Assembly (NCBI GenBank): GCA_019683695.1
Contig: JADGHX010000003.1
Coordinates: forward strand, 1 to 64,000
Source of the DNA: Steroidobacteraceae bacterium
GTDB taxonomy: Bacteria; Pseudomonadota; Gammaproteobacteria; Steroidobacterales; Steroidobacteraceae
Direction of reading: 5' to 3'
DNA: 64,000 nucleotides
Shown: positions 20,067 through 28,763 of the stretch, piece by piece
How the letters are laid out: the number at the start of each line of letters is the position of its first letter
Position numbering within the stretch: the stretch's first letter is position 1
Position numbers and translations under genes: made by a program
The notes under the pieces: model-generated
Databases searched by the model: none
The model's input: the letters and a program-made list of their open reading frames with translations, nothing else
Told to the model about the DNA's origin: nothing

Positions 20067-20136
20067 GCGCAGCGCCGGACCGCCCCGGGTCGATCGGAAG
20101 CCGATCTAGGGCGATCCGGCCGCGTGCCGGGCTCTC

Positions 20137-20721
20137 TCAGGAATCCGCCAGCGCCTCGACGGAGATGAGCAGCTTCACTTCCGGCTTGAAGTTGAACGGC
20201 GCCCCGAGGCCGTAGGTGATGCCGAAGTCCCCGCGGTTGATGACGGCTTCGGCATCGGCGCCGCAAACCTCCTTCTTCCGCATGGGATGCGGCTTGCACA
20301 GGAAGGAGTTGATCTTCAGCGTGACGGGCTTCGTCACACCGCGCAGCGTGAGCTCGCCCTGCACCTCGGTAGGCTTGCCATTCACGAACTTCGTGAGCGT
20401 GCCTTTGTATGTGGCCGTGGGGTACTTCGCCACGTCGAACATGGCGGGGTCGCTCTTCGCGTGCTCGCTCATCTTCGCGTGGCCGAAGTCGAGCGAGTTC
20501 GTATCCACGGTGATGTTGATCGTGCCCGTCTTCGCCTCCTTGTCGAGCACGACGGCGCCCGTCGTCTTCGTGAACTTGCCGCGCCAGAGTGACAACCCAC
20601 CCATGTGATCGGCCTCGAACGCGGGATAGGTGTGGTCCGGGTCGATGGTGTAATTCACCGGGGCTGCCAGCGCCGAGACCGCCGCGCACGACAACGCACC
20701 GGCAAGCAGAATCGCCTTCAT
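20137..20721 (-). CDS. YceI family periplasmic protein
   Basis: The start is the ATG at 20721, preceded by AAGGAAC; the track extends it wrongly. The 194-residue product has a signal peptide (MKAILLAGALSCAAVSALAA) and the YceI lipocalin-like barrel, beginning VNYTIDPDHTYPAFEADHMGG and containing ATYKGTLTKF and GELTLRGVTKPVTL. Family members bind isoprenoid or other lipid chains in the periplasm. Two cysteines (FLCKPHP and KEVCGAD) could form a disulfide. It stands 97 bp downstream of ald on the same strand, with no evident functional link. Confidence 0.9.
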   Translation of the reverse strand: MKAILLAGALSCAAVSALAAPVNYTIDPDHTYPAFEADHMGGLSLWRGKFTKTTGAVVLDKEAKTGTINITVDTNSLDFGHAKMSEHAKSDPAMFDVAKYPTATYKGTLTKFVNGKPTEVQGELTLRGVTKPVTLKINSFLCKPHPMRKKEVCGADAEAVINRGDFGITYGLGAPFNFKPEVKLLISVEALADS

Positions 20722-20818
20722 TGCTGTTCCTTTCGAAAGCAGATGTGGGGAGTGCGCGCGCTCCCTCCTGCGCGCGACCGTGCGAAGACTAACGGGAGCC
20801 TGGCAGGCGCTGCCAGTG

Positions 20819-21907
20819 CTACTCGAGCCCGAGCGCGGCGACAACTGCCTGGTGAATGATCCGGCCCTCGTGCACGTTGAGCCCGGCGGCAAGGCCGGGA
20901 TCCTGCTCGAACGCCCGCTTCCAGCCCAGGTCCGCCAGCATCCTCACGTAAGGCAAGGTGGCGTTCGTGAGCGCGAAGGTCGACGTGCGGGGAACGGCGC
21001 CGGGCATGTTCGCCACGCAGTAGTGGATCACGCCATCCACGACGAAGGTCGGGTCGGCATGCGTGGTGGGCCGGCTCGTCTCGAAGCACCCGCCCTGGTC
21101 GATGGCAATGTCCACCAGCACGGCGCCGGGCTTCATCTCCCGAACCATCCGGCGCGTGACGAGCTTGGGAGCGGCCGCGCCAGCGATGAGCACGGCGCCG
21201 ATCACGAGATCCGCCTGCACCACGAGGCGCTCAATGGTGTCCGCGGTCGAATAGGCGGTGCGCAGCGCGCCGCCGAACATCGAAGACAGCTCGCGCAGCC
21301 GCTCGACCGAACGGTCCACGACGGTGACGTCGGCACGCATGCCGACCGCCATCTCCGCCGCGTTCGTGCCGGCGACGCCACCGCCGAGAATGACCACCTT
21401 CGCCGGCGGAACGCCCGGCACGCCCCCGAGTAACACGCCGATACCGCCCTGCGCCTTCTGCAGGCAGGCCGCGCCCACCTGGATGGACATGCGCCCGGCC
21501 ACCTCGCTCATGGGCGTGAGGAGCGGAAGCGTGTTGTCCCGACCGGTGACCGTCTCGTACGCAATGGCCGTGACGCCGGACTTCTTCAGCGCAAGCGCCT
21601 GCTCGCGGTCTGCCGCGAGGTGCAGATACGTGAACAGCACCTGCCCCGGCCGCAGCAGTGCGCACTCGCTGAGCTGCGGCTCCTTCACCTTCACGATGAG
21701 CTCGGCGTTGCGGAAGACCTCCTCCGCGGTGGGCAGCACCTTCGCGCCGCACGCCTGGTAATCCGCATCGCTCACGCCGATGCCCCGGCCCGCGCCACTT
21801 TCGACCAGCACTTCGTGGCCGGCTGCGGTGAGCTCCCGCACCCCGGCGGGAACGAGCCCGACGCGGTATTCATGCACCTTGATCTCACGAGGAACTCCGA
21901 TGCGCAT
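20819..21907 (-). CDS. ald: alanine dehydrogenase
   Basis: From the ATG at 21907 (MRIGVPREIKVHEYRVGLVP) the protein is 362 residues, near the usual length of about 370. The substrate-binding KVKEPQ segment, the nucleotide-binding VVILGGGVAGTNAAEMAVG and the GAVLVDIAIDQGGCFE motif are all typical of Ald. It interconverts L-alanine and pyruvate with NAD. The divergent gene encodes an Lrp-type regulator 153 bp away, the usual arrangement for an alanine-responsive ald. Confidence 0.95.
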   Translation of the reverse strand: MRIGVPREIKVHEYRVGLVPAGVRELTAAGHEVLVESGAGRGIGVSDADYQACGAKVLPTAEEVFRNAELIVKVKEPQLSECALLRPGQVLFTYLHLAADREQALALKKSGVTAIAYETVTGRDNTLPLLTPMSEVAGRMSIQVGAACLQKAQGGIGVLLGGVPGVPPAKVVILGGGVAGTNAAEMAVGMRADVTVVDRSVERLRELSSMFGGALRTAYSTADTIERLVVQADLVIGAVLIAGAAAPKLVTRRMVREMKPGAVLVDIAIDQGGCFETSRPTTHADPTFVVDGVIHYCVANMPGAVPRTSTFALTNATLPYVRMLADLGWKRAFEQDPGLAAGLNVHEGRIIHQAVVAALGLE

Positions 21908-22060
21908 GGCGGCACTCCAGCCCGAAGCGGCTCCCGACGAGCCCGAGGCGCGAGAGCTTACGAGCGACTCTTCCGCACGCCCTTGCGAGCTGATCGCCAA
22001 CCGGCCCGTGAGATGGCAGAATCTGCCGCCTTAACCCACTTTCACCGCAGAATCTTGCGA

Positions 22061-22519
22061 ATGGATCTGGACCGCTACGACCGGGCCATCCTCAAGCTCC
22101 TCCAGCAGGACGCGCGCATCACCAATGCCGCGCTGGCGGAAAAGGTGAGCCTCTCGGAATCCGCGTGCCTGCGGCGCGTGCGCGCGCTGGAGGAATCCGG
22201 CCTCATCGAGGGCTACACGGCCCTCCTCAACCAGCAGAAGGCCGGCTTCCCGGTGAACGTGTTCGTGAACATCACGCTCGACCGGCAGGCCCAGCCGGGC
22301 CTCGAAGCGTTCGAGGGCGCCGTGCGCAGGATCCCGGAGGTGATGGAGTGCTACCTCATGACGGGAGAGCACGATTACCTGCTGCGCGTGGTGGTGGCGG
22401 ATCTGCCGGACTTCGAGCGGCTGCACCAGCAGCTCACCCGCCTGCCCAGCGTGGCGCGCGTCCATTCCAGCTTCGCGGTGCGCACCGTGACGCGCGCCAG
22501 CGCGCTTCCGATGAGGTGA
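22061..22519 (+). CDS. Lrp/AsnC family transcriptional regulator
   Basis: The product from the ATG at 22061 is 152 residues. The N-terminal winged helix-turn-helix reads LDRYDRAILKLLQQDARITNAALAEKVSLSESACLRRVRALEE, quoted here in part as recognisable Lrp sequence, and the C-terminal RAM ligand domain contains MECYLMTGEHDYLLRVV. It is divergent from alanine dehydrogenase, so alanine-dependent control of ald is likely, as described for AldR and PutR-type regulators. I could not define operator sites in the 153-bp intergenic region by eye. Confidence 0.92.
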   Translation: MDLDRYDRAILKLLQQDARITNAALAEKVSLSESACLRRVRALEESGLIEGYTALLNQQKAGFPVNVFVNITLDRQAQPGLEAFEGAVRRIPEVMECYLMTGEHDYLLRVVVADLPDFERLHQQLTRLPSVARVHSSFAVRTVTRASALPMR

Positions 22520-22784
22520 TGTCCGGCGCGCCGCCCCGCGCGCACGCCAGCGCGGCAGGCGACTTGCTGGCGCGGCAAAGTGGCGGGCTGCTCCTCAGGT
22601 GGTGCGGCCCCGACGAAGGGACACACACTCAGCTTCCGGAATCTCTCCACTCGCTCTGGACGCTCACGCCGCTCGCAGCCGCGACGCCACTTCGGGATCT
22701 GTGCTGGTGAAAGCAAGAACGCCCACGGGGATGCCCCGCAGGCGTTCAAGCGATGAAACGAATCTACCGAATGCGAGCCGGCGT

Positions 22785-23954
22785 TCAGGCCGGTGCCCGG
22801 GAGTACCTCGGCAGGCTGCTCGCGAACTCCCGCAACGCGCGGATGCCGCTCGCCTCCGCCTGTGCACACCACTCCCTCAGCTGCTGCACGGCGCGCGCCT
22901 GATCCGAATCGTTCCAGAGCTGCGTGAGGCGTTCCCGGAACTCGTGAATCGTCCGCAGCTCCTTGTGCCGCTCGAGCAGCTCGCGCAGCGCGCGATGTGC
23001 TTGCTCCGCAAGCAGCGCGGGATGCCGAATCAGCAGCTTCGACGCCGAATCGGGAATGGCCTCGTGACGCTTCGCAAGCTCACGGCACACCGGGCGCACG
23101 ACCCGGCGGGCATAGTCGCGCAGGACGTGCATGCGATTGGTGAACAGCGCCTGCACAGTCTCGGTATCCAGCGTCTTCTTCGGCGCAAAGTGCGGCCGGG
23201 GCGCCACGCGCTTCACCTTGGCGAGACCCAGCGCGCGGAAGATGCAGATGAACAGCCAGCCCATGTCGAATTCCCAGCGCTGCAGCGAAAACCGCGCGGA
23301 CCACGGGAAGGCATGGTGGTTGTTGTGCAGCTCCTCACCCGCGATGAAGAGCCCCCACGGAATGATGTTCGTGGCTGCAGAAGGCATCTCGAAGCTGCGA
23401 TAGCCGGTGTGATGCCCCAGCCCGTTGATGACGCCCGCCGCGAAGAACGGCTGGGCGGCGAGCTGGATGGTGACCATCAGAATGGCGTAGATGCCGAAGA
23501 GCGCCAGCTGAATGAGCGAGAAGATGACGATGCCGGTCTTCGGGAAGCGCGTGTAGAGATTGCGCTCGATCCAGTCATCGGGCGTGCCGCGGCCGTAGTT
23601 GTCCAGGATTTCCTGATTGCGGGCGCCGGCCACGTACAGCTCGTACCCTTCGAGGAGCACCTTCTTCAGCCCGAACACCACGGGGCTGTGCGGGTCCCCC
23701 GGCTGGTCGGCATACGCGTGGTGGCGGCGATGCACGGCCACCCACTCCTTCGTGATGGTGCCGGAGCAGAACCACAGCCAGAAGCGGAAGAAATGCCGCA
23801 GGACCGGATGCAGCTCCAGCCCGCCGTGCGACTGGTCCCGATGCAGGTAGAGCGTGATGCCCAGGAACATCAACTGAATGAGTCCGTAGGTCACCAGCGC
23901 GTAGCCCCACCAGGGCAGGTCCACCAGGCCGTACAGGAGCTGAAGGTCAAACAT
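22785..23954 (-). CDS. membrane fatty acyl desaturase
   Basis: The 389-residue protein starts at the ATG at 23954. The three histidine boxes of the membrane di-iron desaturases are present: HRDQSH near residue 38, HRRHH near 76 and HNNHH near 210, with hydrophobic segments between them. It introduces a double bond into acyl chains of phospholipids or acyl-CoA. The last 120 residues are a charged helical extension (LRELLERHKELRTIHEFRER) common to DesA-like enzymes of gammaproteobacteria, ending EASGIRALREFASSLPRY. The neighbouring Lrp gene converges on it across a 265-bp gap in which I see no gene. Confidence 0.92.
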   Translation of the reverse strand: MFDLQLLYGLVDLPWWGYALVTYGLIQLMFLGITLYLHRDQSHGGLELHPVLRHFFRFWLWFCSGTITKEWVAVHRRHHAYADQPGDPHSPVVFGLKKVLLEGYELYVAGARNQEILDNYGRGTPDDWIERNLYTRFPKTGIVIFSLIQLALFGIYAILMVTIQLAAQPFFAAGVINGLGHHTGYRSFEMPSAATNIIPWGLFIAGEELHNNHHAFPWSARFSLQRWEFDMGWLFICIFRALGLAKVKRVAPRPHFAPKKTLDTETVQALFTNRMHVLRDYARRVVRPVCRELAKRHEAIPDSASKLLIRHPALLAEQAHRALRELLERHKELRTIHEFRERLTQLWNDSDQARAVQQLREWCAQAEASGIRALREFASSLPRYSRAPA

Positions 23955-23968
23955 CAATCGGTCTCCGC

Positions 23969-24002
23969 AAAGTGCTCCGGCCACCGGAGCGGTCCGGACT
24001 TT
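23969..24002. terminator. imperfect palindrome with 7-bp perfect hairpin (terminator or operator)
   Basis: GCTCCGG-CCA-CCGGAGC forms a perfect 7-bp stem at 23974-23990, inside outer arms AAAGT and ACTTT. It lies between the end of the quinone oxidoreductase gene and the start of the desaturase, both on the minus strand. It could end the upstream operon or control the desaturase. Confidence 0.45.
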
Positions 24003-24075
24003 AACCCAAAACCCGACCCCTTATGTGACTCGCGCGCCGGATTGCGGCAGGTTCGTACCGCCGGCGTCCGTTTTT

Positions 24076-25089
24076 TCACACGCTGAGCACCAGCTTGCCC
24101 ACGTGCTCCCCGGATTCCATGACCGCGTGCGCCTGCGCGGCCTGCGCCAGCGGAAAGCGCGCATGGATCGGTGGCGGGCGCAGCACGCCGCGCTCGAACA
24201 GCGGCCAGATGCGCGTGCGCAGCGCGTCCGCCAGCCGGCCCTTGCGCGCCGCGGTTTGGGGCCTGAGCGTGGCGCCCATGATCTTGAGCCGCTTCACGAG
24301 CACGGCGCGCAGATCCACCTCCGCCCGCGTGCCGCCCTGCGTTGCAATGAGGGCGATACGCCCGTCGGTGGCCGCAGCCGCGATGTTTCGCGGCAGATAC
24401 GCGCCGCCCACCATGTCCAGGATCACATCCACGCCCCGACCTTCCGTGGCAGCGAGCACGGCCGGAACGAAATCCTGCTCGCGGTAATTGATGGCCAGTT
24501 CCGCGCCGAGCGCGCGGCACGCGTCGCACTTGCGTTGCGTGCCTGCGGTGACGAACACACGAGCCCCCATTGCTCTGGCCATGAGAATTGCCGTCGTGCC
24601 GATGCCGCTGCTGCCGCCGTGGACCAAGAGCGTTTCGCCATGACCCAGCTCCGCGCGCTCGAACACATTCAGGTACACCGTGAAGAACGTTTCCGGGAGG
24701 GCCGCTGCCTCCTCGATCGAGGCATTTGCCGGCACCGGCAGACACTGCACCGCCGGCACCGCAACGAACTGCGCGTAGCCTCCACCGGCCACGAGGGCGC
24801 AGACGCGGTCCCCCACACGAAGCGTGTCCACACCCGGCGCTACGCGAACGACCTCGCCCGCGACCTCGAGCCCCGGGATGTCTGTAATGCCCGGCGGCGG
24901 GGGATAGTTTCCGGTTCGCTGCAGCAGGTCGGGCCGGTTCACGCCGGCCGCCGCCACCCGGATGAGCACTTCGCCCGGCGCGAGCGCGGGCACGGGACGC
25001 TCCGTGAGCCGCAGCACCTCCGGCGGACCCGGCCGGGCGATCTCCACGGCCTGCATGAGCGCGGGCACGGCAGGTTCAGGGGTCGTCAT
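24076..25089 (-). CDS. NAD(P)H quinone oxidoreductase, MDR/PIG3 type
   Basis: A 337-residue medium-chain dehydrogenase. The GroES-like half has AAGVNRPDLLQRTGNYPPPPG, and the Rossmann half has LLVHGGSSGIGTTAILMARAMGA, both hallmarks of the PIG3/TP53I3 group, which lacks the catalytic zinc ligands of alcohol dehydrogenases. It reduces quinones or activated enones with NADPH. It is the last gene of a four-gene operon, 16 bp after the amidohydrolase stop, and could reduce an unsaturated intermediate of that pathway. Confidence 0.9.
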   Translation of the reverse strand: MTTPEPAVPALMQAVEIARPGPPEVLRLTERPVPALAPGEVLIRVAAAGVNRPDLLQRTGNYPPPPGITDIPGLEVAGEVVRVAPGVDTLRVGDRVCALVAGGGYAQFVAVPAVQCLPVPANASIEEAAALPETFFTVYLNVFERAELGHGETLLVHGGSSGIGTTAILMARAMGARVFVTAGTQRKCDACRALGAELAINYREQDFVPAVLAATEGRGVDVILDMVGGAYLPRNIAAAATDGRIALIATQGGTRAEVDLRAVLVKRLKIMGATLRPQTAARKGRLADALRTRIWPLFERGVLRPPPIHARFPLAQAAQAHAVMESGEHVGKLVLSV

Positions 25090-25105
25090 CGCGATGGCGA
25101 AAACC

Positions 25106-25990
25106 TCAGGTCAGGCCGAGAAGCCGCTTGGCGTTCTCCTTCATGATGAGCGGACGCACCTCCGGCTTGATCGGCAGCGCCTCGAAATCCGCAATCCAGC
25201 GGTCCGGCGTCAGGGCCGGGTAATCCGAGCCGAACAGCACGCGGTCCTTCAGCAGCGTGTTCGAGTATTGCACGAGATTCGCCGGGAAGTACTTCGGCGA
25301 CCAGCCGGACAGATCGATGTACACGTTCGGCTTGTGCGTGGCCACGGCGAGCGCCTCGTCCTGCCATGGGAAGGAGGGATGCGCGAGCACGATGGTCATG
25401 TCCGGGAAATCCACGGCCACATCGTCGAGATACATCGGGTTCGAGTACTTGAGCCGCACGCCCATGCCGCCGCGCACACGCGCGCCGACACCCGTCTGCC
25501 CGGTGTGAAACAGGGCCGGAAGCTTCGCTTCCGCGATCACTTCGTACAGCACGTACGCCGAGCGATCGTTCGGGTAGAAGCCCTGCAGCGAGGGGTGAAA
25601 CTTGAAGCCGCGCACGCCGTACTCGTCGATGAGCCGGCGCGCCTCGCGTGCGCCCATCTTGCCCTTGGCCGGATCGATGCTCGCGAAGGGGATGAGCACG
25701 TCGTTGTTCTCCGCCGCGATCTCCGCGATCTCCTCGTTGGAGATGCGCGCGCCGCCGAACGCGGATTCCGCATCCACGGTGAAGATGACCGCGGCCATCT
25801 TGCGCTCCCGGTAATACTGCGCGAGCTCGGGCGTGGTGGGCGGCATGCGCGACTTGAAGTACTTCGCCATCGCCTCGTCGAGTTTCACGTTGTACGGGTC
25901 GCGCGGCTGGCGTTGCGACACGCTCGCGTGGGTGTGGAAGTCGATTGCGACGAGCTCCGACAGCTTCAGAGCCGGCTGGTACCTGGCCAT
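25106..25990 (-). CDS. amidohydrolase_2 family metal-dependent hydrolase/decarboxylase
   Basis: Starting at the ATG at 25990 (MARYQPALKL) the protein has 294 residues. The metal-binding motif AIDFHTHAS is at the N-terminus, HTGQTG and VLAHPSFPW supply further histidines, and LFGSDYPALTPDRW contains the catalytic aspartate. This is the ACMSD/gamma-resorcylate decarboxylase/LigJ group, which acts on carboxylated aromatic or ring-cleavage intermediates. Neighbours encode an alpha/beta hydrolase and a DUF1932 dehydrogenase, so a ring-cleavage pathway is a reasonable inference. The actual substrate is unknown. Confidence 0.85.
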   Translation of the reverse strand: MARYQPALKLSELVAIDFHTHASVSQRQPRDPYNVKLDEAMAKYFKSRMPPTTPELAQYYRERKMAAVIFTVDAESAFGGARISNEEIAEIAAENNDVLIPFASIDPAKGKMGAREARRLIDEYGVRGFKFHPSLQGFYPNDRSAYVLYEVIAEAKLPALFHTGQTGVGARVRGGMGVRLKYSNPMYLDDVAVDFPDMTIVLAHPSFPWQDEALAVATHKPNVYIDLSGWSPKYFPANLVQYSNTLLKDRVLFGSDYPALTPDRWIADFEALPIKPEVRPLIMKENAKRLLGLT

Positions 25991-26024
25991 GGGCAAACAA
26001 TCCCCTGCGGTTGAAATGTCTGGG

Positions 26025-26954
26025 TCAGCGGGCGTTCTTCTCTGCGAGCGCATCGATGAGCGCGCGCCATGAGAAGGGCTCATCCTGCTGGTAGCGAATG
26101 CCGTGCGCCTGCATGGCGTCGATGAGACTGTCCTGCCGCTCGGCGGTGGCGAGCGCCATCGTGGCCGAGAGTCCGGCATCCTTCAGCGTGCGGGCCACCT
26201 CGCGCATCTCATCCGCGCGGCGCCGGCCGTGCTCGGCCACGCGGCTGATGAGGTAGTCGGCAAGTTCCCGGTCCCAGCCGATGCCCGGAAAGGTGTGGTT
26301 CAGCGATGCGAGCACCTGCTCTTCCGCGCCGAAGTGGCGCGCGGCCTGCATCGATTCCAGGGCCAGCGCCTCGAGGCCCTTGATGACGATGCTGCGGCAC
26401 ATCTTCACGGCCGAGGCCACACCGATCTCGGTGGCGATGGCGCGTGCGTTCATTCCGAGCTGCGTGAGCGCGGGCGCCACGTCGTATGCCCGCCGGCCGC
26501 CGAGCAGCATCGGCACCTTCAGCCGCTGGGGCGGCACGGGCGCCATGACGGCGGCTTCAACGTAGTCCGCACCGGACGCTTCCACCGCGCGGGCGCTCGA
26601 CTGCTTCTTCGCAGGCGAGACGGAATTGATGTCCAGGAAGATCTGGCCGGGCCGGAGCGTCTGGCCCGCCGAGGCGGCCACGTCGCCGGAAGCGGACACG
26701 GTCACCGCCGAGATGATGAGCTGCGCGTCGCGCACGGCATCCGCAAACGTGGCGGCCGGGCGTACCCGGGCGCGCTCGGCCTTCGCGCGCATGGCGTCCG
26801 CGCGCTCCGCCGAATCGAAAAGAACGTCGTAGGTGGCGACCTCACAGCCGGCGGCGGCGAGGTCCGTACCGAGAATGGTGCCGGCTTCGCCGAAGCCGAT
26901 GAGCGCCACGCGTTGAAAGCTGAGGCGGCCGGCGCCGACGTTGCTTGCGCTCAT
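26025..26954 (-). CDS. NAD(P)-dependent oxidoreductase with 6PGDH-like NAD-binding and DUF1932 C-terminal domains
   Basis: From the ATG at 26954 the protein has 309 residues. The N-terminal Rossmann motif is VALIGFGEAGTILGTDLAAAG, followed by LIISAVTVSAS and FLDINSVSP in the pattern of beta-hydroxyacid dehydrogenases. The C-terminal helical DUF1932 region begins near residue 185 with IVIKGLEALALESMQAA. The group oxidises or reduces hydroxy acids; a specific substrate is not readable. Its start overlaps the stop of the alpha/beta hydrolase by four bases and it lies 34 bp before the amidohydrolase, so the three are co-transcribed. Confidence 0.87.
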   Translation of the reverse strand: MSASNVGAGRLSFQRVALIGFGEAGTILGTDLAAAGCEVATYDVLFDSAERADAMRAKAERARVRPAATFADAVRDAQLIISAVTVSASGDVAASAGQTLRPGQIFLDINSVSPAKKQSSARAVEASGADYVEAAVMAPVPPQRLKVPMLLGGRRAYDVAPALTQLGMNARAIATEIGVASAVKMCRSIVIKGLEALALESMQAARHFGAEEQVLASLNHTFPGIGWDRELADYLISRVAEHGRRRADEMREVARTLKDAGLSATMALATAERQDSLIDAMQAHGIRYQQDEPFSWRALIDALAEKNAR

Positions 26955-27748
26955 CGGGCACCCCCTGCCGCACGCTGCGCGATTGCGCCCATCGGCGGCG
27001 CGTGCCGTTGAGATTCGATCACCGCCTGCAGCCAGGTGCGCATCGCTTCGTTCACGATGGCGGGCTGTTCGAGCGTGACCATGTGACCGCAATCGGGAAT
27101 GTCCACGAACAGGCTGCCGGGAATGGCGTCCGCCATTTCCCGATGCCGCTGCACCGGCGACCACGAATCGTCATGCCCGCAGAGCACGAGCGCCGGACAG
27201 CGGATCTGGCTAATCAGCGGCCCGCCATCCGGCCGCCCGAGCAGCGCGCGGATTTGCGCGGCGTACTGGTCCGCCGATTTCGACTCGAACATGTCGAGAA
27301 TGCCGTCGACGAGCGCCGCATCCCCGAGCCGCACCGGATGCACCATGCCCTGCACCCACTTGCGCGCCATGGCACGCATGCCCTCGCGGCGCGCGATGTC
27401 GAGCAGGTGGAACCGGCCGGCCTTCTCCGCATCCCCCGCTGGGCCGGACGGCAGCGGATGGTGGCCCGTATCCATGAGCGCGATGCCGATCACACGTTCG
27501 GGCGCGAGACGGAACACTTCCAGCGCGATGCGCCCGCCCATCGAATGCCCGGCAATGGCGAACCGCGGCGGCGCGCTCGCGAGGATGCTGCGGGCCATGG
27601 CGGGAAGGGAATCCAGCATGCCGGGATCGGACACGTGCACGTCCGCCAGATCGGCAAGCGCGGCGCACTGACTGGCCCACACTCGGGCATCACAGAGCAG
27701 ACCGGGAACGAGAATGAGCGTGAGGTCGCGGGACGGGGTCGAAAGCAT
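26951..27748 (-). CDS. alpha/beta hydrolase
   Basis: The fold is clear: LILVPGLLCDARVW (oxyanion region), the nucleophile elbow IAGHSMGGRIALEVF, an acid in VLCGHDDSWSP and the catalytic histidine in IPDCGHMVTLEQP. I chose the ATG at 27748 (MLSTPSRDLTLI, 265 residues) because the fold begins there. An ATG at 27805 would add 19 poorly conserved residues, and neither start has a strong ribosome site. It resembles meta-cleavage and lactone hydrolases. First gene of the four-gene operon and divergent from the AraC regulator. Confidence 0.87.
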   Translation of the reverse strand: MLSTPSRDLTLILVPGLLCDARVWASQCAALADLADVHVSDPGMLDSLPAMARSILASAPPRFAIAGHSMGGRIALEVFRLAPERVIGIALMDTGHHPLPSGPAGDAEKAGRFHLLDIARREGMRAMARKWVQGMVHPVRLGDAALVDGILDMFESKSADQYAAQIRALLGRPDGGPLISQIRCPALVLCGHDDSWSPVQRHREMADAIPGSLFVDIPDCGHMVTLEQPAIVNEAMRTWLQAVIESQRHAPPMGAIAQRAAGGAR

Positions 27749-27873
27749 CGCGCAATGGTCGGGGCTGCCGTCGCGCCCGTCAACCGGATGGGCGGACGAT
27801 GCCATTCGTGAATGCGCGCGCGAGCGGGCTCGCGTAGTAGGCTTGCGCGCAACTTGCGTGGCCGCACCACACG

Positions 27874-28755
27874 ATGAGGACAGCTCGTAACAGCGTTCCC
27901 CGCTTCTTTCTTTATGGCGAGCCGCCGCGGGATGCGGACGAGCGCTTCGTGCACATTGAAACCATCGCCGATCGCAGCCGGCTGCACGACTGGCACATCC
28001 GGCCGCACACGCACCGGGACCTGCATCAGCTGCTCGTGATTCTGGACGGCGCCGGCGAAATGCGCGCGGAGAACGCATCCCATCAGTTCTCGGCGCCGTC
28101 GCTCCTGATCGTTCCCGCGGGCGTGGTGCACGCGTTCGTCTTCCAGCGGGATACGGCGGGATACGTCGTCACGGTGGCCGAACCCGCGCTCGCAGATCTG
28201 GCCGCACGCGAACCGGCCTTCCGCGCGCTGTTCGACGGCGCACTGCCCGTGGACCTCACGAACAGCGCGCTCGAAGCGCACGAGCTCGAGGAAGCGGTAC
28301 TTCGGCTGCAGCGCGAGCTCCAGTGGGTGGCCCCCGCGCATGCGGCGGCGACCGAGGCGCGCCTGGTCACGCTACTCGTGAGCGCCGTACGCGCCACTCA
28401 CCTGGTCGGCAACGCGCTTCGTGGCACGCGTGGCCCGCGCGCGGCACTGGTGGCGCGCTTCAGGCAGGCGGTGGAAGAGAATTTGCGTTCGGGTTGGGAA
28501 GTGAATCGCTACGCGAAGCTGCTGGGCGTCACGCCCGCGCGTCTGCGCAGTGCGTGCCTTGCCGTGACCGGGCGGCCGCCGACGCACATCGTGCACGAGC
28601 GGCTCATCCTCGAAGCCAAGCGCAGTCTGCGATACACGAACATGACGATCGCCGAGACCGCATACGACCTCGGCTTCAACGACCCGGCGTACTTCTCCCG
28701 CTTCTTCAGCGAGCGCGTGGGCCTCTCCCCGGCCGCCTTCCGTCGCCGCGGGTGA
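27874..28755 (+). CDS. AraC family transcriptional regulator (PobR/HpaA-like)
   Basis: A 293-residue regulator. The N-terminal cupin contains HIRPHTHRDLHQLLVILDGAGE, and the C-terminal AraC DNA-binding domain has two helix-turn-helices, the second in MTIAETAYDLGFNDPAYFSRFF. The layout matches PobR and HpaA, activators of hydroxybenzoate and hydroxyphenylacetate genes. It is divergent from the alpha/beta hydrolase operon across 125 bp and faces the MFS transporter gene, whose stop is 8 bp past its own. It therefore probably controls the operon in response to an aromatic acid. Confidence 0.9.
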   Translation: MRTARNSVPRFFLYGEPPRDADERFVHIETIADRSRLHDWHIRPHTHRDLHQLLVILDGAGEMRAENASHQFSAPSLLIVPAGVVHAFVFQRDTAGYVVTVAEPALADLAAREPAFRALFDGALPVDLTNSALEAHELEEAVLRLQRELQWVAPAHAAATEARLVTLLVSAVRATHLVGNALRGTRGPRAALVARFRQAVEENLRSGWEVNRYAKLLGVTPARLRSACLAVTGRPPTHIVHERLILEAKRSLRYTNMTIAETAYDLGFNDPAYFSRFFSERVGLSPAAFRRRG

Positions 28756-28763
28756 GCGCGCGC

